From Ignavibacteria bacterium (lineage in GTDB: Bacteria > Bacteroidota > Ignavibacteria > Tepidaquicellales > Tepidaquicellaceae), in the NCBI GenBank assembly GCA_019694675.1, contig JAIBBK010000022.1, positions 1 to 58,367 on the forward strand: a stretch of 58,367 bases of DNA, in the 5' to 3' direction. Numbering within the stretch: the first letter of the stretch is position 1; every line of letters begins with the position of its first letter. Shown here in pieces: positions 38,007 to 46,023 of the stretch. Below the pieces are notes generated by a model that saw only the letters and a program-made list of their open reading frames with translations, made no database searches and had not been told where the DNA came from. The translations under genes and the position numbers were made by a program.

Positions 38007-38411
38007 ATGAGACACGAAGAACTCACCGGTAAGATCATTGGCTGTGCAATGAAAGTTCACTCAACCCTTGGAAGCGGTTTTCAGGAAGTCATTTATCAAC
38101 GAGCCCTGGCAATCGAGATGGAATTGCAGGGTTTGTCTTTTCAAAGAGAGATGGAAATGACTATTTTCTACGAAGGATTTGATATTGGCACGCGAAGAGT
38201 CGATTTTTTTGTAGAGGATACTATTATGGTAGAGTTAAAGGCATTGGCAAAATTGGAAGACCTGCATTTATCACAGGCAATGAACTATTGCGAAGCCTAC
38301 GGCTTGCCGATCGGACTGCTGATCAATTTCGGAGGTAGAAGCCTTGAATTCAAAAGGGTTTATAATATCAATCATCCTGAAAATAGGGAGTACAAAAGAA
38401 TTCAGAATTAA
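38007..38411 (+). CDS. GxxExxY protein (PD-(D/E)XK nuclease-like)
   Basis: 134-residue protein named for its motif, here G24-FQ-E27-VI-Y30. It also has an arrangement suited to a PD-(D/E)XK nuclease: RRVDFFVEDTIMVELKA with D66, E76 and K78, followed by SQAMNYCEAYGLPIGLLINFG. The family is widespread and its function is not established. It starts 82 bp after the AGGATT inverted-repeat block and sits between hsdS and hsdR, where neither the repeats nor the gene belongs to a standard type I locus. I infer that gene and repeats entered together; alternatively the protein could be an accessory of the restriction system. Confidence 0.9.
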   Translation: MRHEELTGKIIGCAMKVHSTLGSGFQEVIYQRALAIEMELQGLSFQREMEMTIFYEGFDIGTRRVDFFVEDTIMVELKALAKLEDLHLSQAMNYCEAYGLPIGLLINFGGRSLEFKRVYNINHPENREYKRIQN

Positions 38412-38489
38412 GAAATTCTGCTGCTGCAAAATTCCGCAAAGAATTTCTTTAGCTGATAACATTATGTTAATTAGGGAGAAGATTGCATT

Positions 38490-38849
38490 ATGAGTGAAAT
38501 TGCCATATATCAGGATCCTGAAAATCAGGTGCACGTGGAAGTTCAGTTTGAAGGAGAATCATTCTGGTTAACACAGGAACAGATATCTGTTCTCTTTGAG
38601 CGTGAAGGAACAGTAATTACAAAGCATTTACGGAATATATTCAAAGAAGGTGAACTGGACGAGGAAGTGGCATGTGCAAATTTTGCACACACCACAAAGC
38701 ATGGCGCAATGGAGGGAAAGACACAGGAAAAAATTGTAAAGTATTATAACCTCGACGCGATCTTATCTGTCGGCTACAGAGTAAATTCCAAACGAGGCAC
38801 TCAATTCCGTCAATGGGCAACTCAGGAGCTGAAAGAGATATGGTGTTAA
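38490..38849 (+). pseudogene. truncated RhuM-family protein
   Basis: 119-residue frame with the N-terminus of RhuM-family proteins: IAIYQDPENQVHVEVQFEGESFWLTQEQISVLFEREGTVITKHLRNIF, then YNLDAILSVGYRVNSKRGTQFRQWATQELKE. Family members normally run to more than 300 residues, continuing after this point with a second domain; here the frame ends at WC and a stop, 37 bp before hsdR. It is therefore either a broken gene or a retained N-terminal DNA-binding-like domain. RhuM genes are often found inside type I restriction loci, which fits this position. Confidence 0.8.
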
Positions 38850-38886
38850 TATTAGTAGTGAATCTTATAAGCAGCAAATCAAACCA

Positions 38887-41800
38887 ATGAACGAAGCCGA
38901 AACCAGAGCCGAACTTATTGACCCGGTGCTGAAAGCATGCGGCTGGGGCGTGGTTGAAGGTTCGAAGATCCTTCGCGAATATAATATCACAGAAGGCCGA
39001 ATACAAACAGGCGGGGGAAGAGCGAAAAAGCTTACGGCAGACTATGTACTTGTTTACAAAGGCATCAAACTAGCGGTTGTAGAAGCAAAGAGTGATGAAC
39101 TTGAAGTCGGCGAAGGCGTTGCGCAGGCAAAACAGTATGCTGAGAAGATGAAGATCGAAACGTCCTATGCAGCTAACGGAAGAGAGATCTACAGCATCTG
39201 CATGAAGACCGGGAAGGAAGGCATCGTTTCAAATTTTCTCTCACCTGAAGAACTTTGGAATAAGACCTATGCTGAACAGAATAGCTGGCGAGATAAGTTT
39301 GCAGGGATTCCGTTTGAAGATAAAAGCGGCACGTGGCAGTTGCGCTACTATCAGGAGCTTGCGATCAACAGAGCAATGGAGGCTATTGCCAATAATAAGC
39401 AACGCATCTTACTTACTCTTGCAACAGGCACAGGCAAGACAGCGATCGCAGCTCAGATTTCATGGAAGCTTTTTCAGACAAGGTGGAATCTGAATCGCGA
39501 CGGAAGCCGCAGACCCCGCATACTCTTTCTTGCTGACAGGAACATACTTGCCGACCAGGCATTCAATGCATTCTCATTCTTTTCCGAAGATGCGCTCGTC
39601 AGGATCAGACCACATGAGATAAAGAAGAAAGGAAGTGTGCCGACCAACGGGAGTATTTTCTTTACGATCTTTCAGACGTTTATGAGCGGGGGTTCGACAA
39701 GCTCACCCACCGCTGGAGAGGATAACCAAACAATTGAGAGCGGGGGTTCGACAAGCTCACCCACCGCTGGAGAGGATAACCAAACAATTGAGAGCGGGGG
39801 TTCGACAAGCTCACCCACCGCTGGAGAGGATAACCAAACAATTGAGAGCGGGGGTTCGACAAGCTCACCCACCGCTGGAGAGGATAACCAAACATTTGAG
39901 AGCGGGGGTTCGACAAGCTCACCCACCGCTGGAGAGGATAACCAAACATTTGAGAGCGGGGGTTCGACAAGCTCACCCACCGCTGATGAAAGTAAACCAA
40001 ATTATTCATTTGAGAGGATTGATGTAAATACTATTCCAGAATCTAAGGGATACATTTATATTTTAGAGTGTTCGGATGGTAGTTTTTATACGGGGAGTAC
40101 TATTGATTTAAAAAAAAGAATGGAGCAGCATAATAATGGTGAAGGTGCAAATCATACAAATAAGTACTCTCCTGTAAAGTTGATCTATTATGAAACTTTC
40201 GATAGGATCGATTCGGCATTTGAAAGAGAAAAGCAAATTCAAAATTGGAGCAGGGCTAAGAAGATTGCACTGATTGAAGGAGATATTAAGAAGTTAAAGG
40301 AACTTTCAAGAAGCCGGACGGTCGCTGAGCCTGTCGTAGCATATTTTGGAGAGTACCCTGAAGATTATTTTGACTTCATCATTATAGATGAGTGTCATCG
40401 CGGCGGAGCAAATGATGAAAGCAACTGGCGGGCGATTCTTGAATACTTTTCACCGGCAGTTCAGTTGGGACTGACCGCTACACCCAAGCGAGATGAGAAT
40501 GTTGACACATACAGATATTTTGGTGAACCCGTTTATATTTACTCGCTTAAAGAGGGTATCAATGACGGATTCCTGACTCCGTTCAAAGTGAAGCGCATCA
40601 AGACAACGCTTGATGATTATATTTATGTAAGCGATGATAAGATCATTGAAGGGGATGTTGAAGAAGGACGGCTTTATACTGAATCTGATTTCAACAAGAT
40701 AATTGAGATAAAGGAACGCGAGGCAAAGAGAGTTCAGATCTATCTGGATATTGCAAATCAAAATGAGAAGGCAATCATCTTTTGCGCCACGCAGGATCAT
40801 GCTGCTGCAGTTCGTGATCTGGTCAATCAATACAAGCAAAGCAGTGACACAAACTATTGCGCAAGAGTCACTGCCAATGACGGAGAGATCGGCGAACAAT
40901 TCTTAAGAGAGTTTCAGGACAACGAGAAAACATTGCCTACTATTCTCACAACTTCACAGAAACTTTCAACCGGTGTAGATGCACGGAATATCCGCAACAT
41001 TGTATTGATGCGCCCGATCAACTCAATGATAGAGTTCAAGCAAATTATCGGAAGAGGTACGCGTCTGTTTGACGGTAAAGAATTCTTTACGATCTATGAC
41101 TATGTTGATGCTTGCCACCATTTCTCTGATCCCGAGTGGGATGGTGAACCCGAACCGCCATCTGAAGGAGATACACCGGGTGTTATCATTACGCCGGAAC
41201 CATGCAGGAAATGCGGACAGAGTCCCTGCATTTGTGATAAACCCGAACCCGAGCCATGCCAGGTATGCGGACGGCGACCTTGCATTTGCAACAGGCGCAC
41301 AAAGATCAAGATAAAGCTGCGTGACGGCAAAGAACGCGAGATACAGCACATGATAGCAACTTCATTCTGGAGCGCTGACGGCAAACCGATTTCAGTTGAA
41401 GAATTTCTTAATAATCTTTTTGGAGAATTGCCGAGGTTTTTCAATAGCGAAGAGGAACTAAGAACTCTTTGGAGCAATCCGATGACACGTCGAACCCTTT
41501 TAGAAAAACTCGATGAAGCCGGCTTCGGCAAAGAAGAACTCACAACACTTCAGAAGCTAATTGATGCAGAGAAGAGTGATCTCTTTGATGTACTTGAGTA
41601 TGTATTCAACAGCGACATCAAGCCGATCACAAGAGAAGAGAGAGTCGCAACCGCACAGGCAAAGATATATGCAGAGCTTAACAACCAGCAAAAAGAGTTC
41701 ATAGAGTTTGTGTTAAGCAAATATATTGAGACCGGTGTTGAAGAACTTGACCAGGAGAAGCTTCCGATACTTCTGACGAACAAGTATCAGTCGCTCGAAG

Positions 41801-41889
41801 ATGCGAAAGAGCGGCTTGGTGAAGTTGCAACCATCAGCAGAATGTTTGTGGAGTTTCAGAGGTGGTTGTATGTGGAGGAGGGCGTGTGA
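38887..41889 (+). CDS. hsdR: type I restriction subunit with in-frame GIY-YIG insertion
   Basis: 1000 residues. The N-terminal PD-(D/E)XK nuclease has TADYVLVYKGIKLAVVEAKS. The helicase motor has Walker A LATGTGKTAIAAQ, DECH box D501-H504 (IIIDECHRGG), TATP (LGLTATPKRDE), IIFCATQDHAAAV, and motifs V/VI (TTSQKLSTGVDARNI, QIIGRGTRLF). Two Cys pairs, CRKCGQSPCIC and CQVCGRRPCIC, follow, then the C-terminal helical domain. Between Walker A and the DECH box, residues about 267-484 are foreign: six 18-residue repeats and a GIY-YIG domain. Without them the protein would be about 782 residues, near normal for EcoEI-type R subunits. The frame is kept across both junctions. Whether the motor still works is unknown. 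Confidence 0.93.
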   Translation: MNEAETRAELIDPVLKACGWGVVEGSKILREYNITEGRIQTGGGRAKKLTADYVLVYKGIKLAVVEAKSDELEVGEGVAQAKQYAEKMKIETSYAANGREIYSICMKTGKEGIVSNFLSPEELWNKTYAEQNSWRDKFAGIPFEDKSGTWQLRYYQELAINRAMEAIANNKQRILLTLATGTGKTAIAAQISWKLFQTRWNLNRDGSRRPRILFLADRNILADQAFNAFSFFSEDALVRIRPHEIKKKGSVPTNGSIFFTIFQTFMSGGSTSSPTAGEDNQTIESGGSTSSPTAGEDNQTIESGGSTSSPTAGEDNQTIESGGSTSSPTAGEDNQTFESGGSTSSPTAGEDNQTFESGGSTSSPTADESKPNYSFERIDVNTIPESKGYIYILECSDGSFYTGSTIDLKKRMEQHNNGEGANHTNKYSPVKLIYYETFDRIDSAFEREKQIQNWSRAKKIALIEGDIKKLKELSRSRTVAEPVVAYFGEYPEDYFDFIIIDECHRGGANDESNWRAILEYFSPAVQLGLTATPKRDENVDTYRYFGEPVYIYSLKEGINDGFLTPFKVKRIKTTLDDYIYVSDDKIIEGDVEEGRLYTESDFNKIIEIKEREAKRVQIYLDIANQNEKAIIFCATQDHAAAVRDLVNQYKQSSDTNYCARVTANDGEIGEQFLREFQDNEKTLPTILTTSQKLSTGVDARNIRNIVLMRPINSMIEFKQIIGRGTRLFDGKEFFTIYDYVDACHHFSDPEWDGEPEPPSEGDTPGVIITPEPCRKCGQSPCICDKPEPEPCQVCGRRPCICNRRTKIKIKLRDGKEREIQHMIATSFWSADGKPISVEEFLNNLFGELPRFFNSEEELRTLWSNPMTRRTLLEKLDEAGFGKEELTTLQKLIDAEKSDLFDVLEYVFNSDIKPITREERVATAQAKIYAELNNQQKEFIEFVLSKYIETGVEELDQEKLPILLTNKYQSLEDAKERLGEVATISRMFVEFQRWLYVEEGV
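39685..39999. repeat. 54-bp tandem repeat inside hsdR (5 full units and one partial)
   Basis: Units start at 39685, 39739, 39793, 39847, 39901 and 39955 and are nearly identical; the only repeated difference is CAATTGAG versus CATTTGAG. Each encodes SGGSTSSPTAGEDNQTIE and contains GGTTCGACAAGCTCACC, a member of the TTCGACAAGCTCA type of short palindromic repeat. The units contain no ATG, GTG or TTG in the hsdR frame. Confidence 0.97.
39685..40340 (+). mobile_element. GIY-YIG nuclease cassette with TTCGACAAGCTCA-type repeats, inserted in hsdR
   Basis: The foreign segment in hsdR consists of the 54-bp repeat array, a GIY-YIG domain (40045-40314) and a right-hand sequence GGTCGCTGAGCCTGTCGTAG near 40320-40339. 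Read in reverse this right end (CTACGACAGGCTCAGCGACC) resembles the left repeat GTTCGACAAGCTCACCCACC, so the cassette is bounded by related sequences in inverted orientation. The domain has Y389-I-Y391, Y401-T-G403, R411 and E446/E448 (AFEREKQIQNW), the usual catalytic set. No in-frame start codon exists between M266 of HsdR and the domain, so it can only be made as part of HsdR. The mobility is inferred from the structure. Confidence 0.8.
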
Positions 41890-41983
41890 GATCTTGTATG
41901 ACATAAATGAGAAATGAAAGAATCCATCAGGACTGAAATGGTAAGGTGTTACAAATCCGCCACCTTGTCTGGACAAAACAAAT

Positions 41984-43908
41984 AACGGGCAGGTGCGGGG
42001 GGTGATTGGGGAAAGAAATGCAGTATAACTAAATCTTCAAGGGAAGGTGTGAGTCGGTATCTCTAAATTTCAATTTTGAATGAATTTACTTCTCGACTCA
42101 AAACAATTAATCAACTATTATTAAAATGGCAAAACAGGATATCTCAGTTAGGCAGCTTGTTGACAAAGTTCTCAGCGGGGAATTGTCATTACCCGAAATG
42201 CAGAGAAGATACGTTTGGACTTCAACCAAGGTCCGTGACCTTTTGGACTCACTCTATCGTGGTTATCCCTCCGGGGCAATCCTTGTGTGGGAAACTGATA
42301 ATGTTCAAGACAACAGGGATGTTCAAATCTCGGGCATTAACAAGACTCCATTCAGCACAAAGCTGCTGCTGTTGGATGGCCAGCAGAGATTAACATCACT
42401 TACTGCCGTAATCTCAGGTAAGCCAATAGTTGTAAGAAACAAGCAAAGACCAATAGAGATACTATTCAATCTGGAACATCCGGAAAATGAGTATGACGAA
42501 ACCGAAATTATGGAAACCGAGGATGATGACTCAGAAGATTCTATGACGTATGAAGATAACGGAGACGATGAATTGGAAGAAGACGAGGATGAACCCTCCA
42601 TGATAATGGAAGAACTGAGAAAGAGAGCCTTTGTAGTTTCAACTAAGAGTCTGAAGAATGATCCGCGCTGGATCTCTGTGTCTGATATATTCACTTCCAC
42701 AGACAGCAAGTTGCTCAAGCCATTGAAGATAGATAGCGAGAATGATAAGTGGGATTTCTATTCCAGGAGAATCAACAATGTTCGGAAGATTGTAGATTAT
42801 CAATATGTAATGCAGATTCTGGACAGAAATCTTCCGTACGAAGAAGTTACAGAGATTTTTGTCAGGGTGAATTCACTGGGAGTGAAATTGCGCGGCTCTG
42901 ATCTTGCATTGGCGCAGATCACTTCCAGATGGAAGGGTTTTTTGAAAGAACTTGAAAAGTTTTCTGCACAATTCAAGGGAAATGACGAATATCTTCATGA
43001 CACAGGAATAATGGTGAAGACCTTAATATCATTTGCTACGGGACAAAGCAAGTATAAGACTGTAGCACGAATTGGTTTGCAAGATCTTCAGGACGCATGG
43101 GTCAAGACACAAAAGGGCTTGATGTTCGCAATTAATCTCATCAGAAACAATGTCCGGGCAGAGAACCTGAACTTGCTCTCGTCACCATTCCTACTGATTC
43201 CGATTGCACAATTCGCGTTCAAGAAGAATGAACAATTGAGTGAAGCAGATCAAAAGAAGCTTCTGCTTTGGTTCTATGTTGCACACATGAAAGGCCGTTA
43301 CAGCAGAGGTTCTTCCGAGACACTGCTTGACAGTGATTTAAATGTATTAAAACAGCAAGGTGATCTTGATCAATTGCTTTCAATTCTGAAGCTCCAGGTC
43401 AGAGAGTTCAATGTTTCGGAAGAAGACCTGGTTTACAGAAACAGGAGAAGTCCGTTGTTCACATTTCTATTCTTCATCCTAAAGCAAAATGGTGTTAAGG
43501 ACTGGTTTAATGGAATTGCAGTTTCTGAGAAAACTGCAGGGTCATCTCATGCTCTGCAATTCCATCACATATTTCCAAAAGCTCTATTGAAGAAATCTAA
43601 CTATGAGACCAAGGAAATAAACGAAATAGCAAATCTGGCTTTCATTGGAGGCAAGACGAATCGCAAAATTAGCATGAAAGAACCGTCTGATTATCTTGAG
43701 GATATTATTCAAAATTTCGGCGAACAAGTCCTCTCTTCCCAGTTGATACCAATGGAAAGAGAGTTATGGAAGGTAGAAAACTTCAGACAATTTCTTTCCA
43801 AGCGAAGGAGTCTCATTGCGAATGCTTTAAACAGTTATGTCAATGAATTGTCGAAGTTCTAAAATGTCCATATTTTCCTGCCGATGATGATGAACGGGCA
43901 GGTGCGGG
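41984..43908. repeat. 16-bp direct repeats flanking the DUF262 gene
   Basis: AACGGGCAGGTGCGGG occurs at 41984-41999 and 43893-43908, 127 bp before and 31 bp after the DUF262/DUF1524 gene. The following bases are also similar (GGGTGATTGGGG versus TGGGGTGAGGGG). This could mark a cassette boundary, or two remnants of a dispersed repeat. Confidence 0.75.
42126..43862 (+). CDS. DUF262/DUF1524 protein, GmrSD-like type IV restriction enzyme family
   Basis: 578 residues. The N-terminal DUF262 (ParB-like) domain has SVRQLVDKVLSGELSLPEMQRRYVW, RGYPSGAILVWE and the signature LLLLDGQQRLTSL near residue 85. A strongly acidic insert (TEIMETEDDDSEDS to EEDEDEPS) lies near 120-160. The C-terminal DUF1524-like HNH-type domain has QFHHIFPKALLKKSNY, EINEIANLAFIGGKTNRKI. 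The same pair of domains forms GmrS and GmrD, which cut glucosylated phage DNA, and several newer defence systems. It lies at the right end of the island, downstream of hsdR, and is probably an independent defence gene. Confidence 0.88.
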   Translation: MAKQDISVRQLVDKVLSGELSLPEMQRRYVWTSTKVRDLLDSLYRGYPSGAILVWETDNVQDNRDVQISGINKTPFSTKLLLLDGQQRLTSLTAVISGKPIVVRNKQRPIEILFNLEHPENEYDETEIMETEDDDSEDSMTYEDNGDDELEEDEDEPSMIMEELRKRAFVVSTKSLKNDPRWISVSDIFTSTDSKLLKPLKIDSENDKWDFYSRRINNVRKIVDYQYVMQILDRNLPYEEVTEIFVRVNSLGVKLRGSDLALAQITSRWKGFLKELEKFSAQFKGNDEYLHDTGIMVKTLISFATGQSKYKTVARIGLQDLQDAWVKTQKGLMFAINLIRNNVRAENLNLLSSPFLLIPIAQFAFKKNEQLSEADQKKLLLWFYVAHMKGRYSRGSSETLLDSDLNVLKQQGDLDQLLSILKLQVREFNVSEEDLVYRNRRSPLFTFLFFILKQNGVKDWFNGIAVSEKTAGSSHALQFHHIFPKALLKKSNYETKEINEIANLAFIGGKTNRKISMKEPSDYLEDIIQNFGEQVLSSQLIPMERELWKVENFRQFLSKRRSLIANALNSYVNELSKF

Positions 43909-43912
43909 TGGG

Positions 43913-44185
43913 GTGAGGGGCAGCGTGAAATCAAATCCTAAAAGTAAATATTTAGTCATCAACGAGGTTGAAAATGCTATAGACTATCTCGAAGCTGCTG
44001 CTTTATTCATTCAGCGTAAAGATATCATTAAGTGGAAGTGGGTTGCGATTGCTGCTCATAACTCTCTTTATCTCTGCCGTTGCCGGTGTTCCCGAACGAA
44101 GAGAGGGTCACCGGCAACTTACCTTAGAGTGCTCCAAGAGTCTCTCAAGTATGCAATGTACAGCAATGTTGTACTTCATTTGTAA
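43913..44185 (+). pseudogene. remnant of a small helical gene
   Basis: The first 50 residues (NEVENAIDYLEAAALFIQRKDIIKWKWVAIAAHNSLY) look like the start of a HEPN-like helical protein, but the frame then runs into CRCRCSRTKRGSPATY, encoded by a sequence with an inverted repeat GCCGGTG/CACCGGC (near 44079-44112), and stops soon after. I interpret it as a gene fragment joined to repeat DNA. It overlaps nothing else, and palindrome cluster E starts 40 bp later. Confidence 0.45.
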
Positions 44186-44224
44186 GTACATGATTTTCCT
44201 GCAGAGCTAAAGAGGACATTTTCT

Positions 44225-45205
44225 CACTTGTTCCCAATCGGGAGATTGGGAACGAGAGTCCCGGACTCACTTGTGCATTTCCCCTCGTTACGATTCTCCT
44301 GATTCGTAACGGTTGGTGTTGCGTTCCCAATCGGGAGATTGGGAACGAGAAGCGCGGATTCACTTGTGCATTTCCCTCGTTACGAATCTCCTGATTCGTA
44401 ATGTTATGTGTTGCGTTCCCAATCGGGAGATTGGGAACGAGAGTCCCGGATTCACTTGTGCGTTTCCCTCGTTACGATTCTCCTGATGTTACGTTCCCAA
44501 TCGGGAGATTGGGAACGAGAGGTCCGGATACACTTGTGCATTTCCCTCTCGTTACGAAATTCCTGATTCGTAACGGTGGGTGTTGCGTTCCCAATCGGGA
44601 GATTGGGAACGAGTGAGTTGTTGTATCTCCCTCGTTGTTACGTTCCCAATCGGGAGATTGGGAACGAGAGTCCCGGACTCACTTGTGAATTTTCCCTCGT
44701 TACGATTCTCCTGATTAGTAACGGTGTGTGTTACGTTCCCAATCGGGAGATTGGGAACGAGAGGTGCGGACTCACTTGTGCGTTTCACCACGTTACGGAT
44801 CTCCTGATTCGTATCGGTGGGTGTTGCGTCCCCAATCGCGAGATTGGGAACGAGAGGCCCGGGCTCACTTGTGCATTTCCCCTTGTTGCGATTCTCCTGA
44901 TGTTACGTTCCCAATCGGGACAGACTGTCCGAAAACGTTTCGTCATCGTCCGCACAGATTGTAATTTAGTTGCAGGCTTCGGGCAGGAGCGCTTTTACCA
45001 GGGACCCACTTTCATGCTTGCCCCTATTGACCCACCCCCTGGCCCCCTCCGGGGAGGGGGAGTCGAACAAGACCGTCGTCCCCGAATGTTTTTGTCGGGG
45101 ACCCACTTGTGAAGCGGCATTGAGTTCTTTGGGTTCCCGCCAGGAGCACGCGGGAACGACAATTTGCTTTTGTTTTCGGACAGCCTGTGGAGATCGGGAA
45201 CGAGG
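44225..45205. repeat. REP-like palindrome cluster E (about 9 P1 units)
   Basis: About nine P1 palindromes alternating with P2 or short partners at 55-95 bp, as in clusters A to D but 19 kb from the RAYT gene. The ninth unit is split: its left half (GTTCCCAATCGGGA) ends at 44920 and its right half (AGATCGGGAACGAG) starts at 45191, with the element 44921-45187 between. The cluster closes the defence island on the right. Confidence 0.9.
44921..45187. mobile_element. 267-bp MITE-like element inserted in a palindrome unit
   Basis: Terminal inverted repeats of 16 bp, CAGACTGTCCGAAAAC (44921-44936) and the complement of CAGGCTGTCCGAAAAC (45172-45187), match at 15 positions. The inside has no gene; it contains a GTCGTCCCCGA/TCGGGGAC hairpin (45075-45102) and a TTCCCGC/GCGGGAA hairpin (about 45134-45156). 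It separates the two halves of a P1 unit, showing insertion after the cluster formed. A short target duplication (possibly GGA) cannot be confirmed. A transposase in trans would be needed. Confidence 0.8.
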
Positions 45206-45251
45206 GGCTTCATTATTTACGATCTCGTCCTTTTCAGAATCATTTGCAGAT

Positions 45252-45956
45252 TCATTGCTCCGAAAATTCTCTCAGCACCTCACGCGCTTCTTCTACGGCG
45301 GCGTTCCATACTTCCGTCATCACGTCATCAGTCTTCTGATATTCACCGCCCCAGTTTCCGTCACCCATCAGCTCTCTTGCCTGTGCGGGAGTGATTCCCC
45401 TGAGCTTCTTCAAATCAATCATCGGCTTAGACTCTTCCGGCATATTCACACCTTCCAGGCGGGTCCATAAGAAGTTCTCCATCCATGAAGCATGCGAGCC
45501 GACGGGATCCTTCTCGCAAACCTTTGCCCACGTCTTTGGCTCCCGCCACCAGTTGTAAAAGCATACGCGCGATCCGCTGTTTGCCGCGCTCCATTCATTC
45601 ACCGTCTTCTCCAATGGCATATTGCCGCCGTGGCCGTTCACAATAAAAATCTTCCTGAAACCGTGATGATAAAGGGAATCGAGTATGTCCGTGAATACGC
45701 CTGCAAGTGTATCATGCCTGAGCGACACGGTGCCCGGATAAGCCATGAAATCGGGAGTCATCCCGTACGGCATTACGGGGAACACGGCTATGCCGAGAGG
45801 GTCTGCAGATTCTTCCGCGATCCTCTCCGCAAGTATGCTGTCTGTTGCGAGACTGAGGTATGCATGCTGTTCGGTTGATCCGACAGGTATGACGCAGATG
45901 TCCTTCCCCTTAAGATAATCCTCTACCTGCATCCAGTTCATTGATGAGATCTTCAT
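45252..45956 (-). CDS. creatininase-family amidohydrolase
   Basis: 234-residue metal-dependent hydrolase of the creatininase family. Metal and catalytic residues: E29, H31 and D39 in PVGSTEQHAYLSLATDS, H109 in VNGHGGN, and HASWMEN near residue 158, which takes the place of the usual HAGExET. The overall length fits the family. The family includes creatinine amidohydrolase, formamide hydrolases in riboflavin/F420 pathways and mycofactocin enzymes; nothing nearby points to one of these, so the substrate is open. Confidence 0.88.
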   Translation of the reverse strand: MKISSMNWMQVEDYLKGKDICVIPVGSTEQHAYLSLATDSILAERIAEESADPLGIAVFPVMPYGMTPDFMAYPGTVSLRHDTLAGVFTDILDSLYHHGFRKIFIVNGHGGNMPLEKTVNEWSAANSGSRVCFYNWWREPKTWAKVCEKDPVGSHASWMENFLWTRLEGVNMPEESKPMIDLKKLRGITPAQARELMGDGNWGGEYQKTDDVMTEVWNAAVEEAREVLREFSEQ

Positions 45957-46023
45957 GTTCCCCGTTATTGTCTGATTGTTAGTTCAATTTGTTAGTTCAA
46001 TAATTCACAGCTTCTGAGTCGTT

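Noticed and set aside
38007..38411. GxxExxY protein as a normal subunit of the type I enzyme
   Set aside because: Standard type I systems do not need it and it is tied to the AGGATT repeats, so a separate element is the better explanation.
39685..39999. 54-bp array in hsdR as evidence for two separate genes or a pseudogene
   Set aside because: The frame is continuous from 38887 to 41889 and all helicase motifs are intact on both sides. An assembly artefact cannot be excluded without reads, so it is kept as a finding, not called broken.
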